Shown: piece after piece, positions 41,338 through 52,000 of the stretch
How positions within the stretch are numbered: position 1 is the stretch's first letter
How the letters are laid out: each line of letters begins with the position of its first letter
NCBI RefSeq assembly: GCF_044761665.1
Contig: NZ_JBIWCW010000014.1
Location: forward strand, 1-64,000
Direction: 5' to 3'
Origin: Peribacillus sp044761665
GTDB taxonomy: Bacteria; Bacillota; Bacilli; Bacillales; DSM-1321
Length of the DNA: 64,000 nt
The notes under the pieces: model-generated
What the model saw: the letters and a program-made list of their open reading frames with translations, nothing else
The model's database searches: none
Told to the model about the DNA's origin: nothing
Program-made: the position numbers and the translations under genes

Positions 41338-42123
41338 ATGTACTTTCAGGAATGTAAGGGAAAAGTTGCACTTGTAACGGGAGGGGCGCAAGGGATTGGA
41401 GCTGCAGTGGTCCAATCGTTAGCAAAGCTCGGCATCGTTGTAGTGGCAGTGGATTTCCAAACTGATAAATTACAGAAACATGTAGATGCTTTGAAGTCTG
41501 AGGGTTTAGAGGTATATGGGTTTACAGCTGATGTGAGTGATGGTTCTGCCATTGATAGCATTGTTAATACCATTGAACGTGAGATTGGACCGATAGAGAT
41601 ATTGGTGAATGTAGCTGGGGTACTTAGCCCGGGATTAATCGAGTCATATAGTGATGAAGATTGGCAAAGGACTTTTGCCGTCAATTCTACGGGTGTTTTC
41701 AATGTCTCCCGTTCGGTGAGTAAACATATGGTATCCCGGAAAAAAGGATCCATCGTTACAGTGGGTTCAAATGCGGCGAGTGTTCCACGAATCAATTTAG
41801 CGGCTTATGCAGCATCCAAGGCAGCGGCGACAATGTTTACTAAGTGCTTAGGGCTGGAATTAGCACAGCATAATATTCGCTGTAATATAGTTGCTCCTGG
41901 TTCGACTGCTACAGAAATGCAGTGGTCTTTATGGGAAGGGGATAATGGAGCAAAATCAGTAATCGATGGCACGCCTGAAGTATTTAAAGTAGGAATCCCA
42001 CTGAAAAAAATTGCCGAGCCTTCGAACATTGTGGATGCCATTCTCTTCTTTATATCCGACCAATCAAATCACATTACAATGAGTAATCTTCTTGTGGATG
42101 GTGGAGCTACACTAGGAGTTTAA
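41338..42123 (+). CDS. dhbA: 2,3-dihydro-2,3-dihydroxybenzoate dehydrogenase DhbA
   Basis: A 261-residue short-chain dehydrogenase that oxidises 2,3-dihydro-DHB to 2,3-dihydroxybenzoate with NAD+. The cofactor loop VTGGAQGIGAAVV and catalytic YAASKAA are intact, with the active-site Ser in VTVGSNAAS. I chose ATG 41338 because GAAAGGGAGAG lies 8 bases upstream; the in-frame ATG at 41245 lies in the leader hairpin. It is the first gene of the dhbACEBF operon. Confidence 0.95.
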   Translation: MYFQECKGKVALVTGGAQGIGAAVVQSLAKLGIVVVAVDFQTDKLQKHVDALKSEGLEVYGFTADVSDGSAIDSIVNTIEREIGPIEILVNVAGVLSPGLIESYSDEDWQRTFAVNSTGVFNVSRSVSKHMVSRKKGSIVTVGSNAASVPRINLAAYAASKAAATMFTKCLGLELAQHNIRCNIVAPGSTATEMQWSLWEGDNGAKSVIDGTPEVFKVGIPLKKIAEPSNIVDAILFFISDQSNHITMSNLLVDGGATLGV

Positions 42124-42178
42124 TCGCACGGATATCAACGATAATATCAGACTATTCAATGACGAAGGGGTTAAGCAA

Positions 42179-43396
42179 ATGACGAAGCAACCATATAATT
42201 CTACTGTATTGGAAAAGCCTATGCTGGATGATTACCGTGTAGGTGATTTCTTCCTATCAAGCCCGAACCAAACCATATTGGGAAAAGGTTCGTTGATGAC
42301 TGTCCCAAGAAATGAAGCAAAAGAGGACCAGATGGAGGATCTTGCTAACAGGGTGGTAGCTACTTTGGAGCGGGCAAAAGAGCTTGGACATGACAATCCT
42401 ATCGTCACGGGGGCGATCCCATTCGATTATAAAAAGGCTGCACAACTACATGTGCCTGAAAAAGTACTAACATCTGTACTTTCCCAAGAATATGGGGTTG
42501 GTAGAACGCCAGAGACCGATTCTATTCCCACATACGTTACCAATTCCGTTCCAGAACCCGCTCAGTATAAAAAAGGCGTCGAAAAAGGGCTAACCCAAAT
42601 AGCAAATGGCCATCTGGACAAAATCGTGTTGGCCAGATCCTTGCATCTTACTTCCTCGGCAAGAGTGAATATCAATCAGTTGCTTCATAATTTGGCTGGA
42701 CAAAATACAAAGGGTTATACATTCGCCGTTGACTTGAATAAGAAAGAAGATTCAAGTGCTTGTAAGAAGACGTTAATCGGGGCGAGCCCTGAATTACTTG
42801 TTTCAAGAACTGGCTTGCACGTGGTGGCTAATCCCTTGGCAGGCTCTCGACCTCGAAGTGACGATCCGGTGGAAGACCAAAGACGTTCGAAGGAACTGCT
42901 TTCGTCTTCAAAAGATTTACATGAACATGCTGTCGTAGTGGAGGCAGTGGCGGAAGCACTTCGTCCATTCTTCAAGAAGATTGAAGTCCCCAAAAGCCCG
43001 TCGGTAATAAGTACAGAGACGATGTGGCATCTATCGACGGAAGTGAAGGGGGAACTTGCAGATCCTGAAACGACTTCCTTAGAGCTTGCCATCGCCCTTC
43101 ATCCGACTCCTGCCGTATGCGGTTCGCCGTTTGAACGGGCAAGGGAATCAATCTTGGAAATCGAACCTTTCGATCGGGGATATTTCACGGGGATGGTTGG
43201 ATGGTGTGATGCATCAGGTGATGGCGAATGGGTCGTCACGATTCGATGTGCAGAAGTGGAGGAAAAGTCGCTTCGTTTATTTGCCGGAGCTGGAGTGGTC
43301 GGTGAATCCAAACCGGAAGAGGAACTGGCCGAAACGTCGGCTAAATTTCAAACCATGCTTCGCGCAATGGGGATCGATACGGATTTATCAAAGTAA
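42179..43396 (+). CDS. dhbC: Isochorismate synthase DhbC
   Basis: A 405-residue chorismate-binding enzyme that converts chorismate to isochorismate, the first step of the DHB branch. The C-terminal catalytic region includes LHPTPAVCGSP, the typical GYFTGMVGWCD and the Mg2+-binding glutamates around VEEKSLRLFAGAGVVGES. The length matches B. subtilis DhbC. AAGGGG lies upstream of ATG. Downstream dhbE follows after 20 bases. Confidence 0.95.
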   Translation: MTKQPYNSTVLEKPMLDDYRVGDFFLSSPNQTILGKGSLMTVPRNEAKEDQMEDLANRVVATLERAKELGHDNPIVTGAIPFDYKKAAQLHVPEKVLTSVLSQEYGVGRTPETDSIPTYVTNSVPEPAQYKKGVEKGLTQIANGHLDKIVLARSLHLTSSARVNINQLLHNLAGQNTKGYTFAVDLNKKEDSSACKKTLIGASPELLVSRTGLHVVANPLAGSRPRSDDPVEDQRRSKELLSSSKDLHEHAVVVEAVAEALRPFFKKIEVPKSPSVISTETMWHLSTEVKGELADPETTSLELAIALHPTPAVCGSPFERARESILEIEPFDRGYFTGMVGWCDASGDGEWVVTIRCAEVEEKSLRLFAGAGVVGESKPEEELAETSAKFQTMLRAMGIDTDLSK

Positions 43397-43416
43397 CTGG
43401 CATGGAGGGGAAAGAT

Positions 43417-45054
43417 ATGTTAGACGGTTTTACTTCGTGGCCTAAGGATATGGCTGATTTATATAGAAAAGAAGGCTGTTGGAAGGGAGAAACTTTCGGC
43501 GGTATGCTACGTGACCGAGCAGAGAAGCATGGTGATCGGATTGCCATTACCGGCGGGGAAAGAAACCTGACTTATGCTGAGCTGGATAGTCGAGCAGATC
43601 GATTAGCGGTCGGCCTACAAAAGCTTGGAATAAAGAAAAATGACAGAGTTGTCATCCAGCTTCCTAATGTCATCGAGTTTTTTGACGTCATTTTCGCCTT
43701 GTTCAGGATCGGGGCACTTCCGGTATATGCTCTTCCATCGCATCGCAGTAATGAAATCGGGTATTTTTGTCAGTTCACTGAAGCTACTGCTTACATCATT
43801 CCAGATAAGCAGAGTGGATTTGACTACAGGACACTTGCCCGAGACATTCAAAGCAAGAATGATACCTTGTTGAATGTAATTGTGTCAGGAGATGCAGAGG
43901 AGTTTATAGATTTAGAGGGGTTATATGATGATTCTAACGAATTGTCGGATACGACCGTTCAGTCTAGTGATGTCGCTTTCCTACAGTTATCTGGTGGAAG
44001 TACCGGATTATCAAAGTTGATTCCTAGGACGCATGATGATTACATATACAGTTTGCGGCTGAGTGCGGAAATTTGCGGGATCAATCAAGATAGTATCTAT
44101 CTCGCTGTTCTTCCGATTGCCCATAATTTTACTATGAGTTCACCTGGTATTCTCGGCACATTGTATGGCGGGGGACGTGTTGTGCTTTCACCTGGTCCAA
44201 GCCCTGATGAAGCGTTCCCTCTCATTGAAAAGCATGGTGCGACGATTACTGCACTCGTACCGCCGCTTGCCTTGAGATGGCTTGATGCTGTTTCGACACG
44301 TACTGACGATTTATCTAGCCTTCAAGTCTTGCAAGTTGGAGGAGCAAAGTTTAGTGCGGAGGCAGCTCGTCGAGTAGGACCGGCATTTCAGTGTAAACTA
44401 CAGCAAGTATTCGGCATGGCGGAAGGCCTAGTGAATTATACAAGGCTTGATGATCCAAAAGAGCTTATCGTGAACACTCAAGGAAGGCCGATGTCTGAGT
44501 TTGATGAAATCCGCGTGGTTAATGAAGAAGATAAGGAAGTTGCACCTGGTGAAGTAGGGACGTTATTAACAAGGGGCCCTTATACAATTTGCGGTTATTA
44601 CAAAGCACCAGAGCATAACGAGAAGGCCTTCACTAAAGATGGGTTTTACAGGACGGGTGACTTGGTAAGCTTGAATCCTGAAGGCTATTTGGTCGTTGAA
44701 GGACGGGATAAGGATCAAATCAACCGAGGCGGAGAAAAGATTGCGGCGGAGGAAGTAGAAAACCATCTACTAGCTCATGTAGCCGTTCATGATGCAGCCA
44801 TCGTCTCGATGCCTGATGAATATCTTGGAGAGCGGTCCTGTGCATTCGTGATTCCTAGGGGGGAAGCCCCTAAAGCTAGAGAACTTAAACAGTTCTTGAA
44901 GGACAGGGGATTGGCTACATTTAAAATTCCCGACCGAGTGGAATTTATTGAGGCTTTTCCTAAAACTCCATTAGGAAAAGTAAGTAAAAAAGCCCTGCGC
45001 CAAATAATTTCTGACAAGCTAAATGAACGTAAAATAGCAACACTATTAAAATAA
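43417..45054 (+). CDS. dhbE: 2,3-dihydroxybenzoate-AMP ligase DhbE
   Basis: A 545-residue stand-alone adenylation enzyme that activates DHB with ATP and loads it on the aryl carrier domain of DhbB. Core motifs include LQLSGGSTGLSKLIPRTH, FGMAEGLVNYTRLDD, and YRTGDLV followed by GRDKDQINRGGEKI. The sequence is very similar to B. subtilis DhbE throughout. The start is ATG 43417 with GGAGGGG 6 bases upstream rather than the ATG inside the ribosome-binding site at 43402. Confidence 0.96.
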   Translation: MLDGFTSWPKDMADLYRKEGCWKGETFGGMLRDRAEKHGDRIAITGGERNLTYAELDSRADRLAVGLQKLGIKKNDRVVIQLPNVIEFFDVIFALFRIGALPVYALPSHRSNEIGYFCQFTEATAYIIPDKQSGFDYRTLARDIQSKNDTLLNVIVSGDAEEFIDLEGLYDDSNELSDTTVQSSDVAFLQLSGGSTGLSKLIPRTHDDYIYSLRLSAEICGINQDSIYLAVLPIAHNFTMSSPGILGTLYGGGRVVLSPGPSPDEAFPLIEKHGATITALVPPLALRWLDAVSTRTDDLSSLQVLQVGGAKFSAEAARRVGPAFQCKLQQVFGMAEGLVNYTRLDDPKELIVNTQGRPMSEFDEIRVVNEEDKEVAPGEVGTLLTRGPYTICGYYKAPEHNEKAFTKDGFYRTGDLVSLNPEGYLVVEGRDKDQINRGGEKIAAEEVENHLLAHVAVHDAAIVSMPDEYLGERSCAFVIPRGEAPKARELKQFLKDRGLATFKIPDRVEFIEAFPKTPLGKVSKKALRQIISDKLNERKIATLLK

Positions 45055-45078
45055 ATTATAGGAAAAAGGAGTGATTTG

Positions 45079-45993
45079 ATGGCTATTCCCGCTATCACAC
45101 CATATGCAATGCCAGCTGAGTCTGATTTACCAAAAAATAAAGTAGAGTGGAAGGCGGAACCGAAGCGTTCGGTTCTTCTCATTCATGATATGCAACAATA
45201 TTTTATCGATTTTTATCAAAAAAATGATTCACCGATACCGGAACTATTGAAGAACATAACAACCATTAAGAATCGATGTGTGGAATTAGGCATACCGGTT
45301 GTTTATACGGCTCAACCGGGAGATCAAAATCCCAAGGATCGTGCGCTCCTGACAGACTTTTGGGGAACGGGGCTCGATGATGATCCGAATCAAACAAGAA
45401 TCGTAAGTGATGTTGCTCCATCTGATGATGACATCGTGCTGACTAAATGGAGATACAGTGCATTCAAAAGAACGAATCTTCTGGAATTAATGGAGGAACA
45501 GGGACGTGACCAACTTATTATTTGCGGTGTATATGCGCATATCGGTTGCCTTTTAACCGCAAGTGAAGCGTTTATGCAAGATATACAGTCATTCCTAGTG
45601 GCAGATGCGGTAGCCGATTTTTCGTTGGAAGAGCATAAAATGGCCTTGAAATATGCAGCGGAACGATGTGCGTTTACCACCTCAACACTTCAGTTGCTTG
45701 ATCAATTACAAGTCAGCGAAGATTCATCAGCCGTTGCGACGCAGGAAATAACGGGGGATTTGTCATTAGATGAATTAAGAATGCTGATTTTTGAACTTCT
45801 TGGCGAAGACCCTTCAGAAGGACTCGATGATAGCGAGGATTTAGTCGACAGAGGGATGGACTCCATTCGCATGATGAGTCTTGTAGAAATTTTAAGAGGA
45901 AAAGGGGCAGAAATCAATTTCATGCAAATGGCTGAAAACCCGACAATTGCTGATTGGTGGAACCTGCTGTCTTCCCAAAAAGTTTTAGCTTGA
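45079..45993 (+). CDS. dhbB: Isochorismatase with aryl carrier domain DhbB
   Basis: A 304-residue bifunctional protein. Residues 1-215 are an isochorismate lyase that yields 2,3-dihydro-DHB, with IHDMQQYF and the CGVYAHIGCLLTA region. Residues ~230-304 are an aryl carrier domain whose Ser262 in DRGMDSIRMM should take phosphopantetheine from the Sfp-type enzyme encoded downstream. AAGGAG precedes ATG. dhbF starts 26 bases later. Confidence 0.95.
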   Translation: MAIPAITPYAMPAESDLPKNKVEWKAEPKRSVLLIHDMQQYFIDFYQKNDSPIPELLKNITTIKNRCVELGIPVVYTAQPGDQNPKDRALLTDFWGTGLDDDPNQTRIVSDVAPSDDDIVLTKWRYSAFKRTNLLELMEEQGRDQLIICGVYAHIGCLLTASEAFMQDIQSFLVADAVADFSLEEHKMALKYAAERCAFTTSTLQLLDQLQVSEDSSAVATQEITGDLSLDELRMLIFELLGEDPSEGLDDSEDLVDRGMDSIRMMSLVEILRGKGAEINFMQMAENPTIADWWNLLSSQKVLA

Positions 45994-46019
45994 TCCTAGT
46001 TGAGAAGGAGGTAGATGAG

Positions 46020-49000
46020 GTGAGTAATATGGAGAATCAAACACGCTTTGCATTGTCGGGTGCGCAGTCCGGTATATGGTTTGCACAGCAACTGGAACCG
46101 GATAACCCGATTTATAATACGGGTGAATACATAGAGATTAAAGGGAACATCGATATAAGTAAGTTTGAAGAAGCCTTAACCAAGGCAGTGAGAGAGGCTG
46201 AAAGTTTACACATCCACTTTGGGGAAGACCAAAATGGACCTTATCAAGTCATGGGGGATTCGGGTGAAATTCCCTTCCAGTTCTTGGACGTAAGCGATCA
46301 AGAAAAGCCTGAAGAGAAGGCCTTGCATTGGATGAAAGAAGACCTGCTTCAGCCCATTAATTTAAAGACGGACCGACTATTCTCTCAAGCCTTGTTTAAG
46401 GTCGGACAAGAACGGTATTTCTGGTATCAGCGGATTCATCATATTGTCATGGATGCCTTTGGGTTTTCACTACTATCGCAACGAGTGTCGAAACTGTATA
46501 CAGCGTTTGTCGAAGGTCGACCCTATGAAGATGTAGCTTTTAGTCCATTCGTTAAGCTACTGGAAGAAGATGCTAGATACAGGGCATCCGAAAAATTCGA
46601 AGCGGATCGTCATTTTTGGATGGAGCGTTTTGCTGATCAACCGGAAGTCATGAGCCTTGCCGAACGCGCTCCTAGGACGTCTAACGGTTTTCTTAGCCAA
46701 ACAGGATATTTATCATCTTTTGCCACACAGTCTTTCAAAAAAAATGCTCGTAAATATTCGGGGACATGGCATGAAGTGGCCATGGCTGTTACCGCTGTAT
46801 ATATTCATCGTCTGACGGGAACGCAAGATGTCATCCTCTCCCTACCGATGATGGGACGTTTAGGATCTGCTTCACTTAATATTCCGAGTATGGTGATGAA
46901 TTTACTTCCCCTTCGTTTAACCGTCCGACCGGATATGACGTTGAAGGAGTTAGTGAAGCAAGTATCAAGCGAAGTGCGTAACATTCGTCGCCATCAAAAT
47001 TACAGGCACGAAGAGCTTCGTCGTGACCTTAAGCTCCTTGGTGATAATCAAAGATTGTTCGGTCCACAAATCAATGTCATGCCTTTTGATTATGGACTGG
47101 ACTTTGCGGGTAATCATGGGATTACCCATAAACTGGCTACAGGACCCGTCGACGACATATCGATAAATATTTACGACAAGTCTGATGGAAATGGACTACG
47201 GATCGATTTGGATGCAAACCCTGAAGTCTATGGTATGGAGGAGTTAGGCATTCATCATACGCGCTTCTTAAGGTTGCTCGAGAAGGTGGCCACTGCAGAA
47301 GAGGTCCACATGATTGGGGAACTTGAAGTGCTTTTACCAGAAGAACGTGAGAGGGTCATGCATCAGTGGAATCAAACTGCCGAGGAAATCCCGCCTGCCA
47401 ACTTGCCAGGATTGTTCGAAAAACAAGTAGCGCAAAGCCCTTATCTAACAGCCTTGGTCGATGAAAAGAATGTCCTTAGTTATGACGAACTGAATAAGCG
47501 CGCCAATCGACTGGCCCATCTTCTATTGGAAAAAGATTTAGGACCGGAAAAATTCGTGGCGATTGCCCTACCACGCTCGGCTAATATGGTGGTGGTCATG
47601 TTGGGCATATTAAAGACAGGGGCCGCATATCTACCGATCGATCCGGATTATCCAATCGATCGCATTGAATACATACTGAAGGACGCGAAGCCTATTTGTC
47701 TTATAACAAACCGGGAAATTTCTTCACAATTACCAAGTGTTAGCGAAACGGATCTCATCATATTGGAAGAGAAAGAGAAAGCTCTTGCATCAGGGAAATA
47801 TCCCGATGGGAATTTGGATGACACACTAAGGAATGGATTCATGTCACCGCTTAACCCTGCGTATATGATTTATACATCTGGATCAACAGGGAATCCAAAA
47901 GGTGTCGTCATTCAATCGGAAAGCTTGATTAACTTCCTTTCCTCCATGCAAAGTCAGTTTTCCTTGAACCAAGAAGATAGGCTTCTGGCGGTTACTACCA
48001 TCGCTTTTGATATATCCGGTTTAGAAATGTACCTGCCACTTCTTAATGGAGCAAGCTGTGTCGTGGCTGCCAAGGAGAAGATTCAAGAACCTAAGGCTTT
48101 GGCAGACATAATTACCGAGCATGACATTACCATCATGCAAGCGACACCAACGCTTTGGCATGCAATGGTAACCAATTATCCAGACGTGATCAAGGGTCTC
48201 AAGGTGCTTGTTGGTGGGGAGGCTCTTTCCATTAGTTTAGCTACTGCATTAAAGGAATTAGGGTGTGAAGTGACAAACTTATATGGTCCTACGGAAACGA
48301 CGATTTGGTCGACATCAAAATTGCTTGATTCTGACCAGACGGGCATGCCATCCATCGGTTCACCGCTATGGAATACGCAGCTATTCGTGCTTGACGCGGG
48401 TTTGCAACCAGTCCCTCCCGGAGTCGTTGGCGAATTATATATTGCAGGGAAAGGACTAGCCCGGGGGTATCTAGGTCGCCCGGATTTAACAGCAGAGCGT
48501 TTTGTGGCCAACCCGAATGGTCCTAAGGGCAGCCGGATGTACCGTACAGGTGATTTGGTTCGTTGGAGAGCGGATGGTTCACTGGATTATATTAGTCGCA
48601 CTGACCATCAAATTAAAATACGTGGTTTCCGAATTGAGCTTGGCGAAATTGAAGCGAAGCTCGCTCAACATCCCGAGGTTGAACAGGCAGCCGTGATTGT
48701 TCGTGAAGATAGCCCCGGAGATCAACGAATTGTGGCATATATTGTTCCTTCAATGGATTCAACAGTGGATACAGGAGAGGTTCGCGAGTTTGTTGGCAGT
48801 AGTCTACCCGATTATATGGTCCCATCCGCAATCGTTGTTATGCGAGAGTTACCACTAACTCCCAATGGAAAGCTTAATCGTAAAGACTTGCCAGTGCCTG
48901 ATCTCTACAATCTGATTTCAGATCGGGCACCAAGAACACCACAAGAAGAAATCTTGAGTGAGTTGTTTGCCGAGGTTCTGGGTCTATCTAGAGTTGGGAT

Positions 49001-52000
49001 TGATGATAGTTTCTTTAATTTAGGCGGACACTCACTCCTTGCGTCAACCTTAATGGCCCGTATACGTAATACATTTGGAGTGGAACTGGGCATAGGGAAG
49101 ATTTTTGAGTCACCGACCGTGGCGGGCCTTGCAAAACAGCTCTCTAATGGGAAAAGTGCGCGATTGCCCGTGAAAAAAATGAGTAAGCCTGAGAAAATAC
49201 CTCTTTCCTTTGCCCAAAAGAGATTATGGTTCTTACACAGTCTTGATGGTCCAAGCCCAACCTATAATATTCCGTTGGTCATAGAATTATCAGGCGATCT
49301 TGATACGAATGCTCTCGAGGCAGCAATCAATGACCTCGTTGCTCATCATGATACGTTACGGACGATTTTTCCAGTGACAGAGGGGAATGCTCATCAAAGC
49401 ATCATCGACCCTTCTGAAGCACGGGTTGAATTGTTAATAACTAGTATAAATGAATCGGATCTGGATACGGAGATAGCCGTCGCGACACGTTATAGTTTTA
49501 ATCTTGCAGTGGAGCCATCCATTTATGCGCAGCTTTTCTCGGTTAAACCGGATAAGCACGTTTTAGTTTTACTCTTACATCATATAGTAGCCGATGGATG
49601 GTCCCTTACACCTCTTACCCGAGATTTGACTGCAGCCTATAAAGCCCGGGTTCTTGGAGAGGTTCCTAATTTGCTGCCTCTTCCGGTACAATATGCAGAT
49701 TATGCGCTTTGGCAAGAAGAGCTGTTGGGTAAAGAGAGCGATGAAGCTAGTTTAGTGAAGGAGCAGCTTGATTATTGGAAGGAGACATTAGCCAATCTTC
49801 CAGATCAGTTGGAGTTGCCCATGGATTACCCTCGCCCAATAGAACCAAGTTATAAGGGAGATACAATGAAATTTACCATTTCACCTGTCCTGCATCGTAG
49901 ATTGGTTGATGTGGCTCGTGAAAATGGAGTCAGCTTATTCATGGTATTGCAGGCGGGACTTGCCACCCTGTTTACTCGTCTTGGTGCGGGTACTGACATA
50001 CCAATTGGAAGTCCGATTGCAGGGCGAAGTGACGATGCGTTGAGCGAAATAGTTGGGTTATTTGTTAATACCCTGGTGCTGCGCACGGATACTTCTGGAA
50101 ACCCTACTTTCCGTGAACTTCTTGAAAGGGTAAGAAACGTTGATTTACATGCTTATGAACATCAGGATTTGCCTTTTGAAAGATTGGTAGAAGAACTGAA
50201 TCCACCACGTTCGCGGTCTAGGCACCCATTATTCCAAATCATGCTTGCCCTGCAGAATACGCCTGAGCCAAAGCTGGAGCTGCCGAGCGTTCACTCCAAC
50301 CTAGAGCTATATAGCGTGGGGACTTCGAAATTTGATATGACGATTGAGATTAGGGAATTGCATGATGACACAGGAAAACCGGATGGTATGAGTGGGCTTC
50401 TTGAATATAGTACAGATTTATATAAATCTGAAACAATTGAGTTGATGATTAATCGATTTGTACGGGTATTAGAAGGTGCTGTATCGGAGCCGAATCAGAA
50501 AATCGGCCGATTAGAAATATTGGCGCCGAGTGAACGTCAAGAAATTCTTGTTGATTGGAATCAGCATGGAGAAGAAATACCTCATTCTTGTTTACCCGCG
50601 TTGTTTGAAGAACAAGTGAACAGGTATCCAGATAAAATTGCTGCTGTATATGAACAAGAATCCCTAACATATAAAGCGCTAAATAATAAGGCAAACCAGC
50701 TTGCCCGTATGCTAATGGCTAAAGGGGTAGGGGCGGAACAGTTTGTAGCATTGGCCACACCAAGATCATTGGAGATGGTGGTTGGGTTACTTGCTGTTCT
50801 GAAAGCAGGGGCGGCTTATTTGCCTCTAGATCCAGAATATCCAATCGATAGGTTGACTTTCATGCTTCAAGATGCGAAGCCTAGCTTCGTCCTTACAAGT
50901 TCCGATGTGGCAAATAGTCTTCCGAATCTGCATGATATCCAACAAATTGTATTAGATGAACCAAGCACGTTAGTGGAAATGTCACAATATTCAACAGATA
51001 ACCCACTAGATAGTGAACGGAAACAGCCTTTATCACCTTTAAACGCAGCCTATATCATTTATACATCAGGTTCAACGGGTGTACCAAAAGGTGTCGTCAT
51101 CCCTCATCAGAATGTAACGAGGCTCTTTGGATCGACAGAAGATTGGTATCATTTCAACTCGGATGATGTTTGGACGATGTTCCACTCTTATGCATTTGAT
51201 TTCTCGGTCTGGGAAATATGGGGCGCGCTTCTTCATGGCGGAAAGCTTGTAGTTGTTCCTCATGCAATCAGCCGATCACCTGAAGAATTTTTACAACTTC
51301 TTGTAAAGGAAGGGGTTACGGTACTTAATCAGACGCCATCCGCATTTTATCAGTTAATGCAAGCAGATCGTAACCATCCAGAACTTGGACAGGAACTTGC
51401 ATTGCGTTATGTGATTTATGGTGGGGAGGCACTTGAACTAAGCCGCTTGGAGGATTGGTATAACCGTCATCCGGAAACTGCGCCGCGATTAATTAATATG
51501 TATGGGATTACAGAAACGACCGTCCATGTAAGCTATCTGGAACTTAACAGGGATGTCACTTCCGTGAAGGCGAACAGTCTCATAGGCTGTGCCATACCGG
51601 ATCTTGGAGTGTATATACTGGATGCGAACCTACAACCGGTACCGCAAGGAGTGACTGGGGAGATGTATGTCGCTGGTTCAGGTTTAGCCCGCGGGTATCT
51701 TGGGCGTCATGGCTTGACAGCAGAGCGTTTTGTTGCCAATCCATTTGGTCCATCAGGAACTCGGATGTATCGGACTGGAGATTTAGCCAGGTGGCGTGCG
51801 GATGGCTCATTGGATTATATGGGACGGGCCGATCATCAAATCAAGATTCGTGGTTTCCGTATTGAACTTGGAGAGATTGAGGCCTTGCTTGCCCAGTGCT
51901 CTGAATTAGAACAAGTTGCCGTCATCGTTCGTGAAGATCAGCCCGGTGATAAGCGATTGGTGGCTTATGCTGTGCCAGCGGCAAATACAGTATTTGATTC